NCBI RefSeq assembly: GCF_030816615.1
Contig: NZ_JAUSYD010000001.1
Coordinates: forward strand, 7,152,501-7,216,500
Length of the DNA: 64,000 bases
Reading direction: 5' to 3'
DNA from: Streptomyces sp. B1I3
Lineage (GTDB): Bacteria; Actinomycetota; Actinomycetes; Streptomycetales; Streptomycetaceae
Positions 1 through 8,761 of this stretch are shown here, one piece after another. The notes beneath the pieces are model-generated. The model was not told where the DNA came from. It did no database searches and was given only the letters and a program-made list of their open reading frames with translations. How positions within the stretch are numbered: the stretch's first letter is position 1; every line of letters begins with the position of its first letter. Both the position numbers and the translations under genes were made by a program.

Positions 1-237
1 TGCCTGGCTGTCTACAGAATCGGTCAGCCGGCCCCGCCCTGCCAGCGGACCCGTGTGCCGGTGGACCCGTGAGACGCCGGGCGCGGACGGCGCTGGGCTC
101 CGGCGGGTGCGTCGCGCCGCGACCGAAAGCTCGACCGAGAGGGCGGCGACCGCCCATTTCCAGGGCTCCTGTCGCGCCCCGACCGCTCCGGCTCCGCCCG
201 CCCGTCCTCGATCACGAGCACGCGGTGCTCCGCCCGG
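1..237. other. window edge, no supported gene
   Basis: I see no convincing gene here. On the minus strand a short open frame (about positions 24-240) reads ADRAEHRVLVIEDGR, which resembles the C-terminal end of ABC-transporter ATPases. It has no Walker or signature motifs and its upstream part lies inside the lipoprotein gene in another frame, so it is at most a remnant. Confidence 0.3.
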
Positions 238-876
238 TCAGCCCACGCAGGAGTGCGGCTCCCTCTGGCGGCACAGGAACCCCGGGCCGTTCAGCCGGGC
301 TTCGGCCCGCAAGGGCTTGCCCGCTCTGCCGTCCTTCACGGTCTGGCAGGAGTAGTGCGTCCTGACGAAGGCGGGCACCAGGACGGCCTTCGGAATGTCA
401 CCGCACCGCACGAGGTCGGGGGCGTAGTAGGTATAGAGCGCGTTGGCGGCTCCATCTCGCGTGATGATCCCCGTACGGGGTTCGGCGGACCACTGCACGT
501 CGTTTCCGAACCGGTCCTTCGAAGCGCCCACCAGGACGTCCCACTCGATCCTCAGGCCTTCGTACGTGCTCACGCACACGGCCTCGGCCCCCTTCCTCAG
601 CGTGAGACCGGCCGGGCACCGGGCCGTGGTCGTCCCGGCGGTGTTGGCCATGGCGAGGGTCTTCTCGCGCAGGCCGAAGGCGACGCGCTCGTGGAAGGCG
701 GCACCGGCCGGCGGCGACGGGTGCGGTCCGCCGGCCGGCAGCGGCACCGGCTTCACGATCTTCTGCGGCAGTTCCGGGAAGGCGGTACTTCGGGCGGCGC
801 TGTGGTCCGCGCCGGTTCCGCAGCCGGTGAGCAGCAGGCCGACGAGCCCGGCGGTCACGATGGTATTCATGCGCAT
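238..876 (-). CDS. putative secreted lipoprotein
   Basis: The 212-residue product begins MRMNTIVTAGLVGLLLTGC, a short hydrophobic signal ending in a lipobox with Cys19 as the predicted lipidation site. It should be anchored to the outer face of the membrane. The mature part has Cys pairs (CPAGLTLRKGAEAVC) whose spacing loosely recalls DUF4333 lipoproteins, but this is not a firm assignment. A second in-frame ATG lies two codons downstream (870) and would serve equally well. No clear ribosome binding site is visible, and the start was chosen because the signal peptide begins here. The gene sits 61 bp downstream of the MarR gene on the same strand and may share its transcript. Function unknown. 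Confidence 0.6.
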   Translation of the reverse strand: MRMNTIVTAGLVGLLLTGCGTGADHSAARSTAFPELPQKIVKPVPLPAGGPHPSPPAGAAFHERVAFGLREKTLAMANTAGTTTARCPAGLTLRKGAEAVCVSTYEGLRIEWDVLVGASKDRFGNDVQWSAEPRTGIITRDGAANALYTYYAPDLVRCGDIPKAVLVPAFVRTHYSCQTVKDGRAGKPLRAEARLNGPGFLCRQREPHSCVG

Positions 877-937
877 GTAGGCACCAGTAGTGAGGGAGAG
901 GGACCCGGCCGCCCATCGGCGCACGTCCGGCCGGCGC

Positions 938-1477
938 CTATTGCGTGGCCGCCGGTTCGTACGCGTCCGCGTCCAGGATCGAGATCTCCAGCTTGCGCAG
1001 CAGCCGCGCCAGCTGGCGGCGTTCCGAGGGGGAGAGCCCACCGAGCATCCGGCGTTCGTTGTCGAGATGCTCGGCGAAGACGGTGTCGACCGTGGCGAGG
1101 CCCTTCCCGGTGAGACGCGAGTAGACGACCCGGCGGTCGTCGGCGTCCCGTTCGCGGACGATCAGGCCGTCCTTCTCCAGACGGTCGATCCGCAGTGTCA
1201 CGCCTGCCGACGAGACCAGCCCGGAGTCGGCGAGCTGACCGGCCGTCAGCCGATAGGGCTCGCCCGACCGGCGCAGCGCGGTCAGCACGTCGAAGCCCGC
1301 CACCGACAGCCCATGGCGTTCGATGGACGCGGTGAGCCTGGAGCTGTAGCGCAGGAACGAACGGTGCAGCCGTGCCAGGACCTCCAACGGGCTGGTGTCC
1401 AGCTCCGGCCGTTCACGCGCCCAGTCCTCGATCACGCTCGCGACGGCGTCCCGGTCCGCCGGCCTTGATGCAGCCAT
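938..1477 (-). CDS. MarR-family transcriptional regulator
   Basis: A 179-residue winged-helix protein. The MarR fold is visible: a helical N-terminus, then LTAGQLADSGLVSSAGVTLR as the recognition helix region, IDRLEKDGLIVRERDADDRR as the wing, and a helical dimerisation C-terminus. Family members repress divergent or adjacent efflux and catabolic genes and are released by small phenolic ligands. The ATG at 1477 is preceded by GAGGGG at suitable spacing; a GTG at 1492 is the alternative. It lies next to the MFS transporter and the aromatic-type catabolic operon, so control of that operon is likely but inferred. An inverted repeat just upstream suggests autoregulation. Confidence 0.85.
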   Translation of the reverse strand: MAASRPADRDAVASVIEDWARERPELDTSPLEVLARLHRSFLRYSSRLTASIERHGLSVAGFDVLTALRRSGEPYRLTAGQLADSGLVSSAGVTLRIDRLEKDGLIVRERDADDRRVVYSRLTGKGLATVDTVFAEHLDNERRMLGGLSPSERRQLARLLRKLEISILDADAYEPAATQ

Positions 1478-1505
1478 CCTCACCCCTCGCACGGATCCCG
1501 CCGAT

Positions 1506-1522
1506 TTCTCATGGCCTGAGAA
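1506..1522. promoter_or_regulatory. inverted repeat upstream of marR gene
   Basis: TTCTCA and TGAGAA form a 6-bp inverted repeat around a 5-bp spacer, 29 bp upstream of the MarR start. The size and position fit a MarR-type autoregulatory operator. Binding by this particular regulator is inference. Confidence 0.4.
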
Positions 1523-1727
1523 TCTTACCGCTGAAGGGAAGAGGCCTGGCGACGGAGGGCGTGTCGTCAGGTCCTCTCCCGGGAGAACGCCGCCTCGGTG
1601 CCTGGACCACCACGACGGCGCACAGCGCGGCCGCAGCGGGGCGGCGGTATTCCGGCAGAGTACGGGCGAGGCCGCCCCTTTTAGGCCGACCGCCCCCGGC
1701 CCGTCACCTGGTGGCGCACCGGCCGCG

Positions 1728-3098
1728 TCAGGAGTTGAGTTCCTCCAGCGTCCTGCCCTTCGTCTCGACGGCGAACCACGCGATCACGGCCCCCACCGCT
1801 GCCACCGCGGCGAGCTGCGCGAAGACCAGGGCCAGGCTGCCGCCCGCTCCGATGATCGCTCCGACCGTCACCGGACCGAGGATGACGCCGATCCGGTTCC
1901 ACAGGCCGCCGAAGGCGGCGCCCCTGGCCCGGTTGGCCGTGGGGTACAGCTCGGGGGAGTACAGGTAGAGCGCCGCGTTGATCGCGTACAGGAAGAAGGT
2001 CGTGCAGGAGGCGAAGAGTGCGACCTGGGCGCCCGACGTCGCGCCGGCCAGGGCGAGCACGCCGAGCGAGAGTACGGTGCCGACGAGCGCGCCGACCAGC
2101 GCCGGCCTGCGGCCGAGCCGGTCGATCAGCAGGGCCACGACGAAGGTGCCGAGCAGACCGGTGACATTGCTCAGCAGCGTGTAGACCAGGGCCGTGGTGA
2201 GATCCAGGCCGAACTGCTTGGTGTAGAGCGACGGCAGCCAGGTCGATATGCCGTGGTTGACGTAGTACGCGACGAACCACAGGCCCGACAGGACCGCCGT
2301 GCGCCGCAGATACCGCCCCCTGAACAGTTCGGACAAGCGGCCCCGGACCGTCTCCTCGGGTGCGTCCGTGCCGGGGGAGGGCGGGGGGAGCTCCTCGGCG
2401 GTGGCGCGTGCGACCTCCGCCTCGATGCGGGAGATGGCCGCCTCCGCCTCTGCCGTACGCCCACGGGCCAGCAGCCAGCGCGGGGACTCCGCGACCTGCC
2501 GGGGCAGGGCGGCGGCGATCAGTACCGGGAGCGTGCCGACGACGAACATCGCGCGCCAGCCGAAGGTGGGGACCACCCACACTGCGAGCAGGGTGGCGGC
2601 CGCGAGGCCGGCCGGGAAGATCATTTCGTAGAGCAGTACGAAGCGGCCCCGCTTGTCGGAGCGGGCGATCTCGTTGATGTACGTCGCGGCCACGGGCACC
2701 ACGCCGCCGATGCCCAGCCCCTGCACGAACCGGAACAGCGAGAACGTCCCGATGTCGTGGGAGAAGGCCACGGCGAGGCTGGCCAGACCCGTGACGGCCA
2801 CGCCGAGGGCCACGGTCCGCACACGGCCGATCCGGTCGCCCAGCCAGCCGGCGACCAAGGCCCCGAGCAGCATCCCGACGGAGGCCGAGGTGACCGCGAA
2901 CGTGGCCTGGCCGGTCGTCAGGTGCCATTCCTTCATCAGGACGGGCAGTGCGGAGGCGGCCAGCAGCTGGTCGAACGCCTCGAAAAAGGTGACGGCGCCG
3001 ATGAGGAAGCGGACTTTGACGTGCCAGCGTGAATGCGGCAGTCGTTCAAGTCGCGCGGCAATGGAGCCGAGCCCGGGCTTGCCGGCCACAGTCGTCAT
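1728..3098 (-). CDS. MFS transporter, sugar/aromatic-acid porter type
   Basis: A 456-residue major facilitator protein with about twelve hydrophobic segments. The loop 2-3 signature GWLGDRIGRVR is present, together with the sugar-porter-like ESPRWLL after helix 6 and PELYPTANRARG in the second half. Substrate uptake by proton symport at the cytoplasmic membrane is the family role. Many close family members carry aromatic acids, which would suit the neighbouring catabolic operon, but the substrate cannot be read from sequence. The ATG at 3098 has AAGGA upstream. It is divergent from the aldehyde dehydrogenase operon across a 293-bp shared regulatory region. Confidence 0.85.
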   Translation of the reverse strand: MTTVAGKPGLGSIAARLERLPHSRWHVKVRFLIGAVTFFEAFDQLLAASALPVLMKEWHLTTGQATFAVTSASVGMLLGALVAGWLGDRIGRVRTVALGVAVTGLASLAVAFSHDIGTFSLFRFVQGLGIGGVVPVAATYINEIARSDKRGRFVLLYEMIFPAGLAAATLLAVWVVPTFGWRAMFVVGTLPVLIAAALPRQVAESPRWLLARGRTAEAEAAISRIEAEVARATAEELPPPSPGTDAPEETVRGRLSELFRGRYLRRTAVLSGLWFVAYYVNHGISTWLPSLYTKQFGLDLTTALVYTLLSNVTGLLGTFVVALLIDRLGRRPALVGALVGTVLSLGVLALAGATSGAQVALFASCTTFFLYAINAALYLYSPELYPTANRARGAAFGGLWNRIGVILGPVTVGAIIGAGGSLALVFAQLAAVAAVGAVIAWFAVETKGRTLEELNS

Positions 3099-3391
3099 GG
3101 AGGAGGTCCTTCCGCGGACAGATGAGTTGCGGAGACAGTAGGGGCCGTTGTCTAAGCGGTCAATGGTTAAGGGCTTAGGAACGTATGCCCGGCAACCCGA
3201 CGCCCATCATCTGTGCAGTCGCTGCTGAGCTCAAGGCGGATCAGGCAACGATTTCGCTGCGGGGTCTTGCGGCGAGAAACTTAAGCGCTTAGATTTCTAG
3301 CACTTCACCAGTTCCGGAGGGCGGCAGCACGCCGAGCGTGTCCGCATCCGGGGCCCACGCCCTTCCCGCCGCCTCGCCCGGAGGTCCACCC
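3099..3391. promoter_or_regulatory. divergent promoter region with TAAGCGCTTA-type sites
   Basis: This region separates the MFS gene from the catabolic operon. It contains a perfect 10-bp palindrome TAAGCGCTTA at 3282-3291, a related TAAGGGCTTA at 3168-3177 and a partial TAAGCGGTCA at 3153-3162. The two better sites lie near opposite ends, one near each divergent gene. The central-CpG palindrome resembles LacI/GalR or cre-type operators, but a MarR protein is the only regulator gene nearby. Which protein binds is unknown. Confidence 0.45.
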
Positions 3392-4876
3392 GTGCTCCAG
3401 TTCCCCACCGACATCCTGATCGCGGGCCAGTGGCGACGCGGTGCGGGCGAGCCCGTCGACACCGTCGACCCGGCGACGGGCCAGGTCCTCGCCACCGTGC
3501 ACTCGGCCTCCGCCGCCGAGGTCGCCGAAGCGGCCGAGGCCGCGGCGAAGGCGGTGGCCGACCCGGCCTGGCGCGACCTGCTCGCCCACGAACGCGCCAG
3601 GGTGCTGCACCGCATCGCCGAGCTGACCGAGCAGGCGGCCGACGAGCTCTCCGCTCTGCAGACCGCGGACACCGGCAAGACACTGACCGAGACCCGCGCC
3701 CTCGCCCTCAGCGCGGCAGGCACCTTCCGCTACATGGCGGCAGCCCTGGAGACGGCGCAGGACTCGGTCACACCGTCCCGCGGCCCCTACGTCACCATGA
3801 GCGTGCACGAACCGGTCGGCGTCGTCGGCGCGATCAACCCCTGGAACTCCCCGGTCGCCAGCGACGCACAGAAGATCGCCCCCGCCCTCGCCGCCGGAAA
3901 CGCGGTGCTGCTCAAGCCCGCCGCCTGGACGCCCCTGGTCTCCCTCGCCCTCGGCCGGCTGATCAGCCGGGCGCTCGAAGAGTTCCGCCTGCCCGCCGCC
4001 CTGCTGTCGGTGCTGCCCGGAAGCGGGCGTGTGGTCGGCGACGCCATCGTGCGCCACCCCCTCGTCACCCGCATCGGATTCACCGGCGGCACCGAGACCG
4101 GGCGGTCCATCGCAGCGGCGGCCGCCCACAAACTCGTCCCCGCCTCCCTGGAGCTCGGCGGCAAGTCACCGACGATCGTGCGCGCCGACGCCGACGTCGA
4201 GCAGGCCCTGGCCGGTGTGCTGTTCGGGATCTTCTCCTCCAGCGGGCAGTCCTGCATCGCCGGCTCCCGGCTCTTCGTGGCCCGCGGGATCTACGACTCC
4301 TTCGTCGGTGAACTCGTCGAGCGCGTACGCGCACTGCGCGTCGGCCCCGGCACCGAACAGGGCACCCAGGTCGGCCCGCTGGTGCACCACCGCCACCGCG
4401 ACTCCGTGGCCGCCTACGTCGACCTCGCCCGCTCGGAGGGCGCGCGGGTCCTGTGCGGCGGCTCGGCACCCACGGGGGAGCGGTACGAGGGCGGGGCGTA
4501 CTACCTCCCGACCGTCCTGGACGGACTGGCCAACACCTCCCGCACCTGCCAGGAGGAGATCTTCGGCCCCGTCCTGGTGGCCCTGCCCTACGACGACGAG
4601 GACGACCTGGTCCGCCAGGCCAACGACTCCGTCTACGGCCTGGCCTGTGGGATCTGGACCCGGGACCTGCGAGCCGCCTGGCGGATCGCACGCCGGATCG
4701 AGGCCGGCACCGTCTGGATCAACACGTACAAGCAGTTCAGCGCCTCCACCCCGTTCAGCGGATGGAAGGACAGCGGCCTCGGTACGGAGAAGGGCCGCGA
4801 CGCGATCCGCGCCTACCAGCGGCAGAAATCCCTGTACTGGGGCACCTCCGACGCCCCGCTGCCCTGGGCCGGCTGA
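3392..4876 (+). CDS. NAD(P)+-dependent aldehyde dehydrogenase
   Basis: A 494-residue aldehyde dehydrogenase of normal length. It has the cofactor site around INPWNSP and GFTGGTETG, the general base Glu254 in LELGGKSP, and the catalytic nucleophile Cys288 in GQSCIAGSR. It oxidises an aldehyde to a carboxylate in the cytoplasm. The GTG at 3392 was chosen because GGAGG lies seven bases upstream (3380-3384); a GTG at 3338 would add 18 low-complexity residues without a good ribosome site. It is the first gene of a co-directional set running to 13438, so the substrate is probably an aldehyde made by the pathway from a ring-cleavage or decarboxylation product. Confidence 0.9.
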   Translation: MLQFPTDILIAGQWRRGAGEPVDTVDPATGQVLATVHSASAAEVAEAAEAAAKAVADPAWRDLLAHERARVLHRIAELTEQAADELSALQTADTGKTLTETRALALSAAGTFRYMAAALETAQDSVTPSRGPYVTMSVHEPVGVVGAINPWNSPVASDAQKIAPALAAGNAVLLKPAAWTPLVSLALGRLISRALEEFRLPAALLSVLPGSGRVVGDAIVRHPLVTRIGFTGGTETGRSIAAAAAHKLVPASLELGGKSPTIVRADADVEQALAGVLFGIFSSSGQSCIAGSRLFVARGIYDSFVGELVERVRALRVGPGTEQGTQVGPLVHHRHRDSVAAYVDLARSEGARVLCGGSAPTGERYEGGAYYLPTVLDGLANTSRTCQEEIFGPVLVALPYDDEDDLVRQANDSVYGLACGIWTRDLRAAWRIARRIEAGTVWINTYKQFSASTPFSGWKDSGLGTEKGRDAIRAYQRQKSLYWGTSDAPLPWAG

Positions 4877-4926
4877 CCCGGCACGCACGCACCCCCGTAC
4901 GTACGCCCGCCCGTCTGGAGAGACTG

Positions 4927-5871
4927 ATGCACCAACCACCCCCCGGCCCGATCGCCCGGCTCCGCTCGCTGCGGTACGTCGAGCTGCACACCCCCGCCTT
5001 CGCCGAGGCCGCCGACTTCTACGAAGAGGTCTGGGGTCTGGAGACCGTCGAGTCCGACACCGGCGCGCGCTGGCTGCGCGGCACCGGCGACGAGCACCAC
5101 GTCCTCCACCTGGCGGAGCGGGAGCGGGTCGGCCTCGGCCGGATCGCCTTCGCCGTCGCGACCCCGGCCGAGGTCGACGAGGCGGTGCGGCGCCTCGAAG
5201 CACGTGCCATCGTCCCCGTCGCCGGCCCCGGCCCGCTGGAACAGGCGGGCGGCGGCTACGGACTGCGCTTCACCGACCCCGAGGGGCGTCTCATCGAGAT
5301 CAGCGCCCAGGTCCAGGCGGTCGTCCCGCGCGGCAGGGACGGCGCCGTGCCCGTCGGGGTGACCCACGCCGTGCTCAACACCACCGACATCGACGCCGCC
5401 GTCACCTTCTACAGCGAGGTACTCGGACTGCGCGTCTCCGACTGGTCCGAGCACCAGATGGCCTTCCTGCGCTGCAACACCGACCACCACTGCATCGCGT
5501 TCAACCAGGCCGAATGGACCTCGCTGAACCACGTGGCGTACGAGATGACCTCGGTCGACCACTTCATGCGAGGCCTGGGACGACTGCGCCACCACGGGAT
5601 CACCCCCCAGTGGGGCCCCGGCCGGCACGGGCCGGGCAACAACACCTTCTCCTACTTCACCGACCCGTCCGGACTGGTCTGCGAGTACACCTCCGAGGTC
5701 GCCCAGATCGTCGAGGACGCCTGGATCGCCCGCGTGTGGCGACGGGTGCCGGACCTGTCCGACCTGTGGGGGACGGCCGGCCCGCCGTCGAAGGAGATCC
5801 GCTGCCACATGGCGGGCACACCGGACCCCGGTCCGCTCGCTCCCCTCGACGCCCAGGAGGCCACCGCATGA
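4927..5871 (+). CDS. two-domain VOC extradiol-type dioxygenase
   Basis: A 314-residue protein with two tandem vicinal-oxygen-chelate domains (about residues 15-130 and 140-265), the architecture of type I extradiol catechol dioxygenases. Candidate metal ligands in the second domain are the His in VTHAVLNT, the His in NHVAYEM and the Glu in CEYTSE, the expected two-His-one-Glu set. Extradiol enzymes open a catechol ring next to the hydroxyls using Fe(II) or Mn(II) and O2. Start ATG 4927 follows GGAGAG. The stop overlaps the next start (ATGA). A ring-cleavage role fits the following hydrolase and the Rieske oxygenase; the exact catechol is unknown. Confidence 0.82.
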   Translation: MHQPPPGPIARLRSLRYVELHTPAFAEAADFYEEVWGLETVESDTGARWLRGTGDEHHVLHLAERERVGLGRIAFAVATPAEVDEAVRRLEARAIVPVAGPGPLEQAGGGYGLRFTDPEGRLIEISAQVQAVVPRGRDGAVPVGVTHAVLNTTDIDAAVTFYSEVLGLRVSDWSEHQMAFLRCNTDHHCIAFNQAEWTSLNHVAYEMTSVDHFMRGLGRLRHHGITPQWGPGRHGPGNNTFSYFTDPSGLVCEYTSEVAQIVEDAWIARVWRRVPDLSDLWGTAGPPSKEIRCHMAGTPDPGPLAPLDAQEATA

Positions 5872-6665
5872 GCACCGTACGCAAGGTCGGCATCGTCGGC
5901 TGGGGTGCGATCGGCCGGGTCGTCGGCAGCGCACTCGCCCAGGGGCGGGTACAGGGCGCCGAGCTCGAGTGCATCGTCGACAACCGCCCGCTCGGCGAGG
6001 CCGCGCCGGCCCGGCAGGTCTCCTTCGAGCATGCCCTGGAGGCCTGCGACCTGATCGTGGAGGCCGCGGGCCAGGGCGTCGTACGGGAGTGGGGCGAGCG
6101 GGTGCTGGCCTCCGGCACCGACCTGCTGATCGCCTCCACCGGTGCGCTGACCGACGAGGAGCTCGCGAAGCGGCTGCTCGCGGCGGGCCCCGGCCGGGTG
6201 TACTTCACCGGCGGTGCGGTCGGCGGCCTCGACCTGCTCCAGGCCGTTCGCTCCCTCGGCCCGCTGGACGAGGTGCGGCTGACCACCACCAAGCTGCCTT
6301 CCACCCTCGAACAGCCGTGGATGGAAGAGGAGTTGCTGACCCGGATGCGGACGGCGACGGGGCCGGTCGAGGTCATGTCCGGCACCGCCCGCGAGGTCCC
6401 GGTCAAATTCCCCAAGTCGACGAACGTGGCCGCCTCGGTCGCGCTGGCCGTCGGCGACCTGGACGCTGTGCGGGTCCAGGTCGTCGCCGACCCGGCGGCG
6501 CACCACACCCGCCATGTGATCGAGGCCTCCGGCGCCCACGGCTCCTACCGGTTCGAGGTCGCCCACCTGCCCGACCCGGGCAACCCCGCCACCAGCCAGG
6601 TGGTTCCGTACGCCGTCCTGCGCAGCCTCGCCGCGCTCGCCGGCCGGACCGGGCAGATCCTGTGA
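5868..6665 (+). CDS. aspartate-dehydrogenase-like NAD(P)-binding protein
   Basis: A 265-residue protein with an N-terminal Rossmann motif GIVGWGAIGRVVG and a C-terminal domain with KFPKSTNVAAS and ASGAHGSYRFEV, the pattern of the L-aspartate dehydrogenase / DUF108 family (NadX type). That family oxidises L-aspartate to iminoaspartate. The start overlaps the dioxygenase stop by four bases, with AGGAGG upstream, so translation is coupled. An amino-acid dehydrogenase is unexpected inside a ring-cleavage operon. It may act on an amino or hydroxy acid intermediate instead of feeding NAD synthesis, since no nadA or nadC is adjacent. Family assignment is good; substrate is not known. Confidence 0.75.
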   Translation: MSTVRKVGIVGWGAIGRVVGSALAQGRVQGAELECIVDNRPLGEAAPARQVSFEHALEACDLIVEAAGQGVVREWGERVLASGTDLLIASTGALTDEELAKRLLAAGPGRVYFTGGAVGGLDLLQAVRSLGPLDEVRLTTTKLPSTLEQPWMEEELLTRMRTATGPVEVMSGTAREVPVKFPKSTNVAASVALAVGDLDAVRVQVVADPAAHHTRHVIEASGAHGSYRFEVAHLPDPGNPATSQVVPYAVLRSLAALAGRTGQIL

Positions 6666-7462
6666 GCGCCCGCACCGAAGCCGGGCCGGCCCTCCACGTC
6701 GAGGAGGCCGGCGACCGGGGCCCCCTGCTGCTGTGCCTGCACGGGATCGGCTCGTCCTCGGCCGCGTTCGCCCCGCAGCTCGCCGAACTCTCCTCGTACG
6801 TACGGGTCGTGGCCTGGGACGCCCCCGGATACGCGCAGTCCGCCGACCCGGAGACCCCCTACGGCCTCGACGACTTCGCGGACGCGGCCGCCCGGGTCAT
6901 CCGCGAGCGCGCCGGCACCGCCCACGTGCTCGGAGTCTCCTGGGGCGGAGTGATCGCCCTGCGGCTCGCCGCCCGTCACCCGGAGCTCGTCGCCTCGCTC
7001 GTCGTCGCCGACTCCAGCGCCGGCTCGGGCACGGACCCGGCCAAGGCGCAGGGCATGCGGGCCCGGGCCGCCGAGCTCGCCGCGCTCGGCCCGCGCGCCT
7101 TCGCCGAGGCCCGCGGCCCGCGCCTGGTGTCGCCCGGCGCGCCGGACGCACTGGTGCGCCGGGTCGTGGACACCATGGCGTCCTCGGTGCGGCTGCCGGG
7201 CTACGCGTACGCCGCCGAGTCCATGGCCGCCGCCGACCTGCGCGCGGAACTCCCCTCGATCGCCGCACCCACCCTCGTCCTGTGCGGCGAGCAGGACACG
7301 GTCACCGGCATCGAGGCGAGCCAGGCCATCGCCGGGGCCGTCCACAAGACCGCCTACGTGATCGTCAAGGACGCCGGTCACCTGGCCAACCAGGAGCAGC
7401 CCGGGCACTTCAACGCCTGGGTCCTCTCCCACCTCCGCATCACCGCCTCCATCCCCGAGTAG
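6662..7462 (+). CDS. alpha/beta hydrolase, MhpC/BphD-like
   Basis: A 266-residue alpha/beta-hydrolase. The nucleophile elbow is GVSWGG (Ser93), the acid Asp212 lies in GEQDTV, and the base His240 in AGHLAN; the oxyanion-hole motif HGIGSS is near residue 29. Enzymes of this type in meta-cleavage pathways hydrolyse the C-C bond of the ring-fission product. Starts at GTG 6662, overlapping the previous stop (GTGA), so it is coupled to the aspartate-dehydrogenase-like gene. Position after an extradiol-type dioxygenase supports a C-C or ester hydrolase role, which remains inference. Confidence 0.82.
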   Translation: MSARTEAGPALHVEEAGDRGPLLLCLHGIGSSSAAFAPQLAELSSYVRVVAWDAPGYAQSADPETPYGLDDFADAAARVIRERAGTAHVLGVSWGGVIALRLAARHPELVASLVVADSSAGSGTDPAKAQGMRARAAELAALGPRAFAEARGPRLVSPGAPDALVRRVVDTMASSVRLPGYAYAAESMAAADLRAELPSIAAPTLVLCGEQDTVTGIEASQAIAGAVHKTAYVIVKDAGHLANQEQPGHFNAWVLSHLRITASIPE

Positions 7463-7472
7463 GAGCCCTCCC

Positions 7473-7994
7473 ATGCCTCTCAACACCACCGCGTACGACA
7501 ACGGCGACGACCTGTCGGCGTACACCGACTCCCTCATCGCCACCAAGGAGTCCCGGGTCGCCGACTTCGACACCCTCTCCTTCCAGGAGAAGGCCGGCCC
7601 GCAGTTCCGCCGCGGCCAGATCCGCTACGTCGGCTCCGGCGCGACCGGGAACCACGAGAGCGACAGCCGCATCCTCCCGTCCGGCGGATTCACCTTCTCC
7701 AACATGCTGCTGCCCCCCGGCGCCGAGGGCCCGGCCCACACCCACCACGACGTGGAGGAGGCCTTCTTCGTCCTGGAGGGCGAGGTCAAGGTCGGTATCC
7801 ACCGAGGTCCCGACGAGGCCGAGTACCGCACCCTCGGCTACCGGGACATGATCGTCGTCCCGGCCGGTGTGACCCGCTCCCTCAAGAACGAGGGCGACAC
7901 CGACGCCCTGTTCTGCGTCGTCATCGGCACGCAGAAGCCGCAGGTGCCGACCTACCCCGAGTACTCACCGATGCACGGCGTCACCCGTGGCTGA
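7473..7994 (+). CDS. cupin-domain protein
   Basis: A 173-residue single cupin. The core motif HTHHDVEEAFFVLEGEV carries the metal-binding His pair and Glu, and the second cupin motif falls around VPAGVTRSLKNEG. The fold supports small dioxygenases, isomerases and simple binding proteins. It starts 10 bases after the hydrolase and overlaps the next SDR by eight bases, so it is part of the same translation-coupled operon. It may act on a hydroxylated intermediate or a ring-fission product; no specific reaction can be assigned. Confidence 0.75.
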   Translation: MPLNTTAYDNGDDLSAYTDSLIATKESRVADFDTLSFQEKAGPQFRRGQIRYVGSGATGNHESDSRILPSGGFTFSNMLLPPGAEGPAHTHHDVEEAFFVLEGEVKVGIHRGPDEAEYRTLGYRDMIVVPAGVTRSLKNEGDTDALFCVVIGTQKPQVPTYPEYSPMHGVTRG

Positions 7995-8742
7995 CCAGCC
8001 CCCGGCCGACCGGCGCACCGTCGTCGTCACCGGGGCGGGCCGTGGCCTGGGACTGGCCATGGCCCGCCGGGCGGGTGCGGACGGCTTCCGGGTCGTCGTC
8101 GCCGAGCTGGAGCGCGAGCGGGGCGAGCGCGCCGTCGCGGAACTGCTCGCCGACGGCCTGGACGCCCACTTCGTCCGCTGCGACGTCGCCGACCCAGCCT
8201 CCGTGGACGCCCTCGCCGAGGCGGTGCGCCGGCTGGGCGCCCTGCACGGTCTGGTGAACAACGCGGCCCTCGCCAACGGCGTCGGCGGCAAGGAGTTCCA
8301 GGACATCGACGTCGAGGTGTGGGACCGGCTGATGACGGTCAACGCCCGCAGCCCCTGGCTGGTGTCCAAGGCCCTGTACCCGCTCTTCTCCGGCCCCGGC
8401 CGCATTGTCAACATCGCCTCGGACGCCGCCCTGTACGGCTCCCCGCGCCTCGCCCACTACATCGCCTCCAAGGGCGCGGTCATCGCACTGACCCGGGCCA
8501 TGGCACGCGAGCTCGGCGACAAGGGGATCACCGTGAACGCGGTGGCCCCCGGCCTCACCGAGTGCGAGGCGACCGAGACCGTACCCGCCGAGCGGCACGA
8601 CCTCTACCGCCTGAACCGGGCCGTCTCGCGGCCCCAGCGGCCCGACGACATCACCGGGATCGTCTCCTTCCTGCTCGGCGACGGATCCAGCTATCTGACC
8701 GGACAGGTGATCGCCGTCAACGGCGGCTTCACCATGAACTGA
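7987..8742 (+). CDS. classical SDR-family oxidoreductase
   Basis: A 251-residue short-chain dehydrogenase with cofactor motif TGAGRGLG, the NNA motif (GLVNNAAL), Ser in NIASDAA, and the Tyr-Lys pair in HYIASKG. All four catalytic positions are intact. An acidic residue after the second strand (VVVAELERE) favours NAD(H). It starts at GTG 7987, overlapping the cupin gene. In this operon it probably oxidises a cis-dihydrodiol or a secondary alcohol; the substrate is inferred from neighbours only. Confidence 0.85.
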   Translation: MADQPPADRRTVVVTGAGRGLGLAMARRAGADGFRVVVAELERERGERAVAELLADGLDAHFVRCDVADPASVDALAEAVRRLGALHGLVNNAALANGVGGKEFQDIDVEVWDRLMTVNARSPWLVSKALYPLFSGPGRIVNIASDAALYGSPRLAHYIASKGAVIALTRAMARELGDKGITVNAVAPGLTECEATETVPAERHDLYRLNRAVSRPQRPDDITGIVSFLLGDGSSYLTGQVIAVNGGFTMN

Positions 8743-8761
8743 CCCACAGGAGAAACGCGTT

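Noticed and set aside
24..240. Minus-strand frame resembling an ABC-ATPase C-terminus
   Set aside because: Only about 15 residues match, with no Walker A, signature or Walker B, and its upstream part is inside the lipoprotein gene in another frame. Too short to call.
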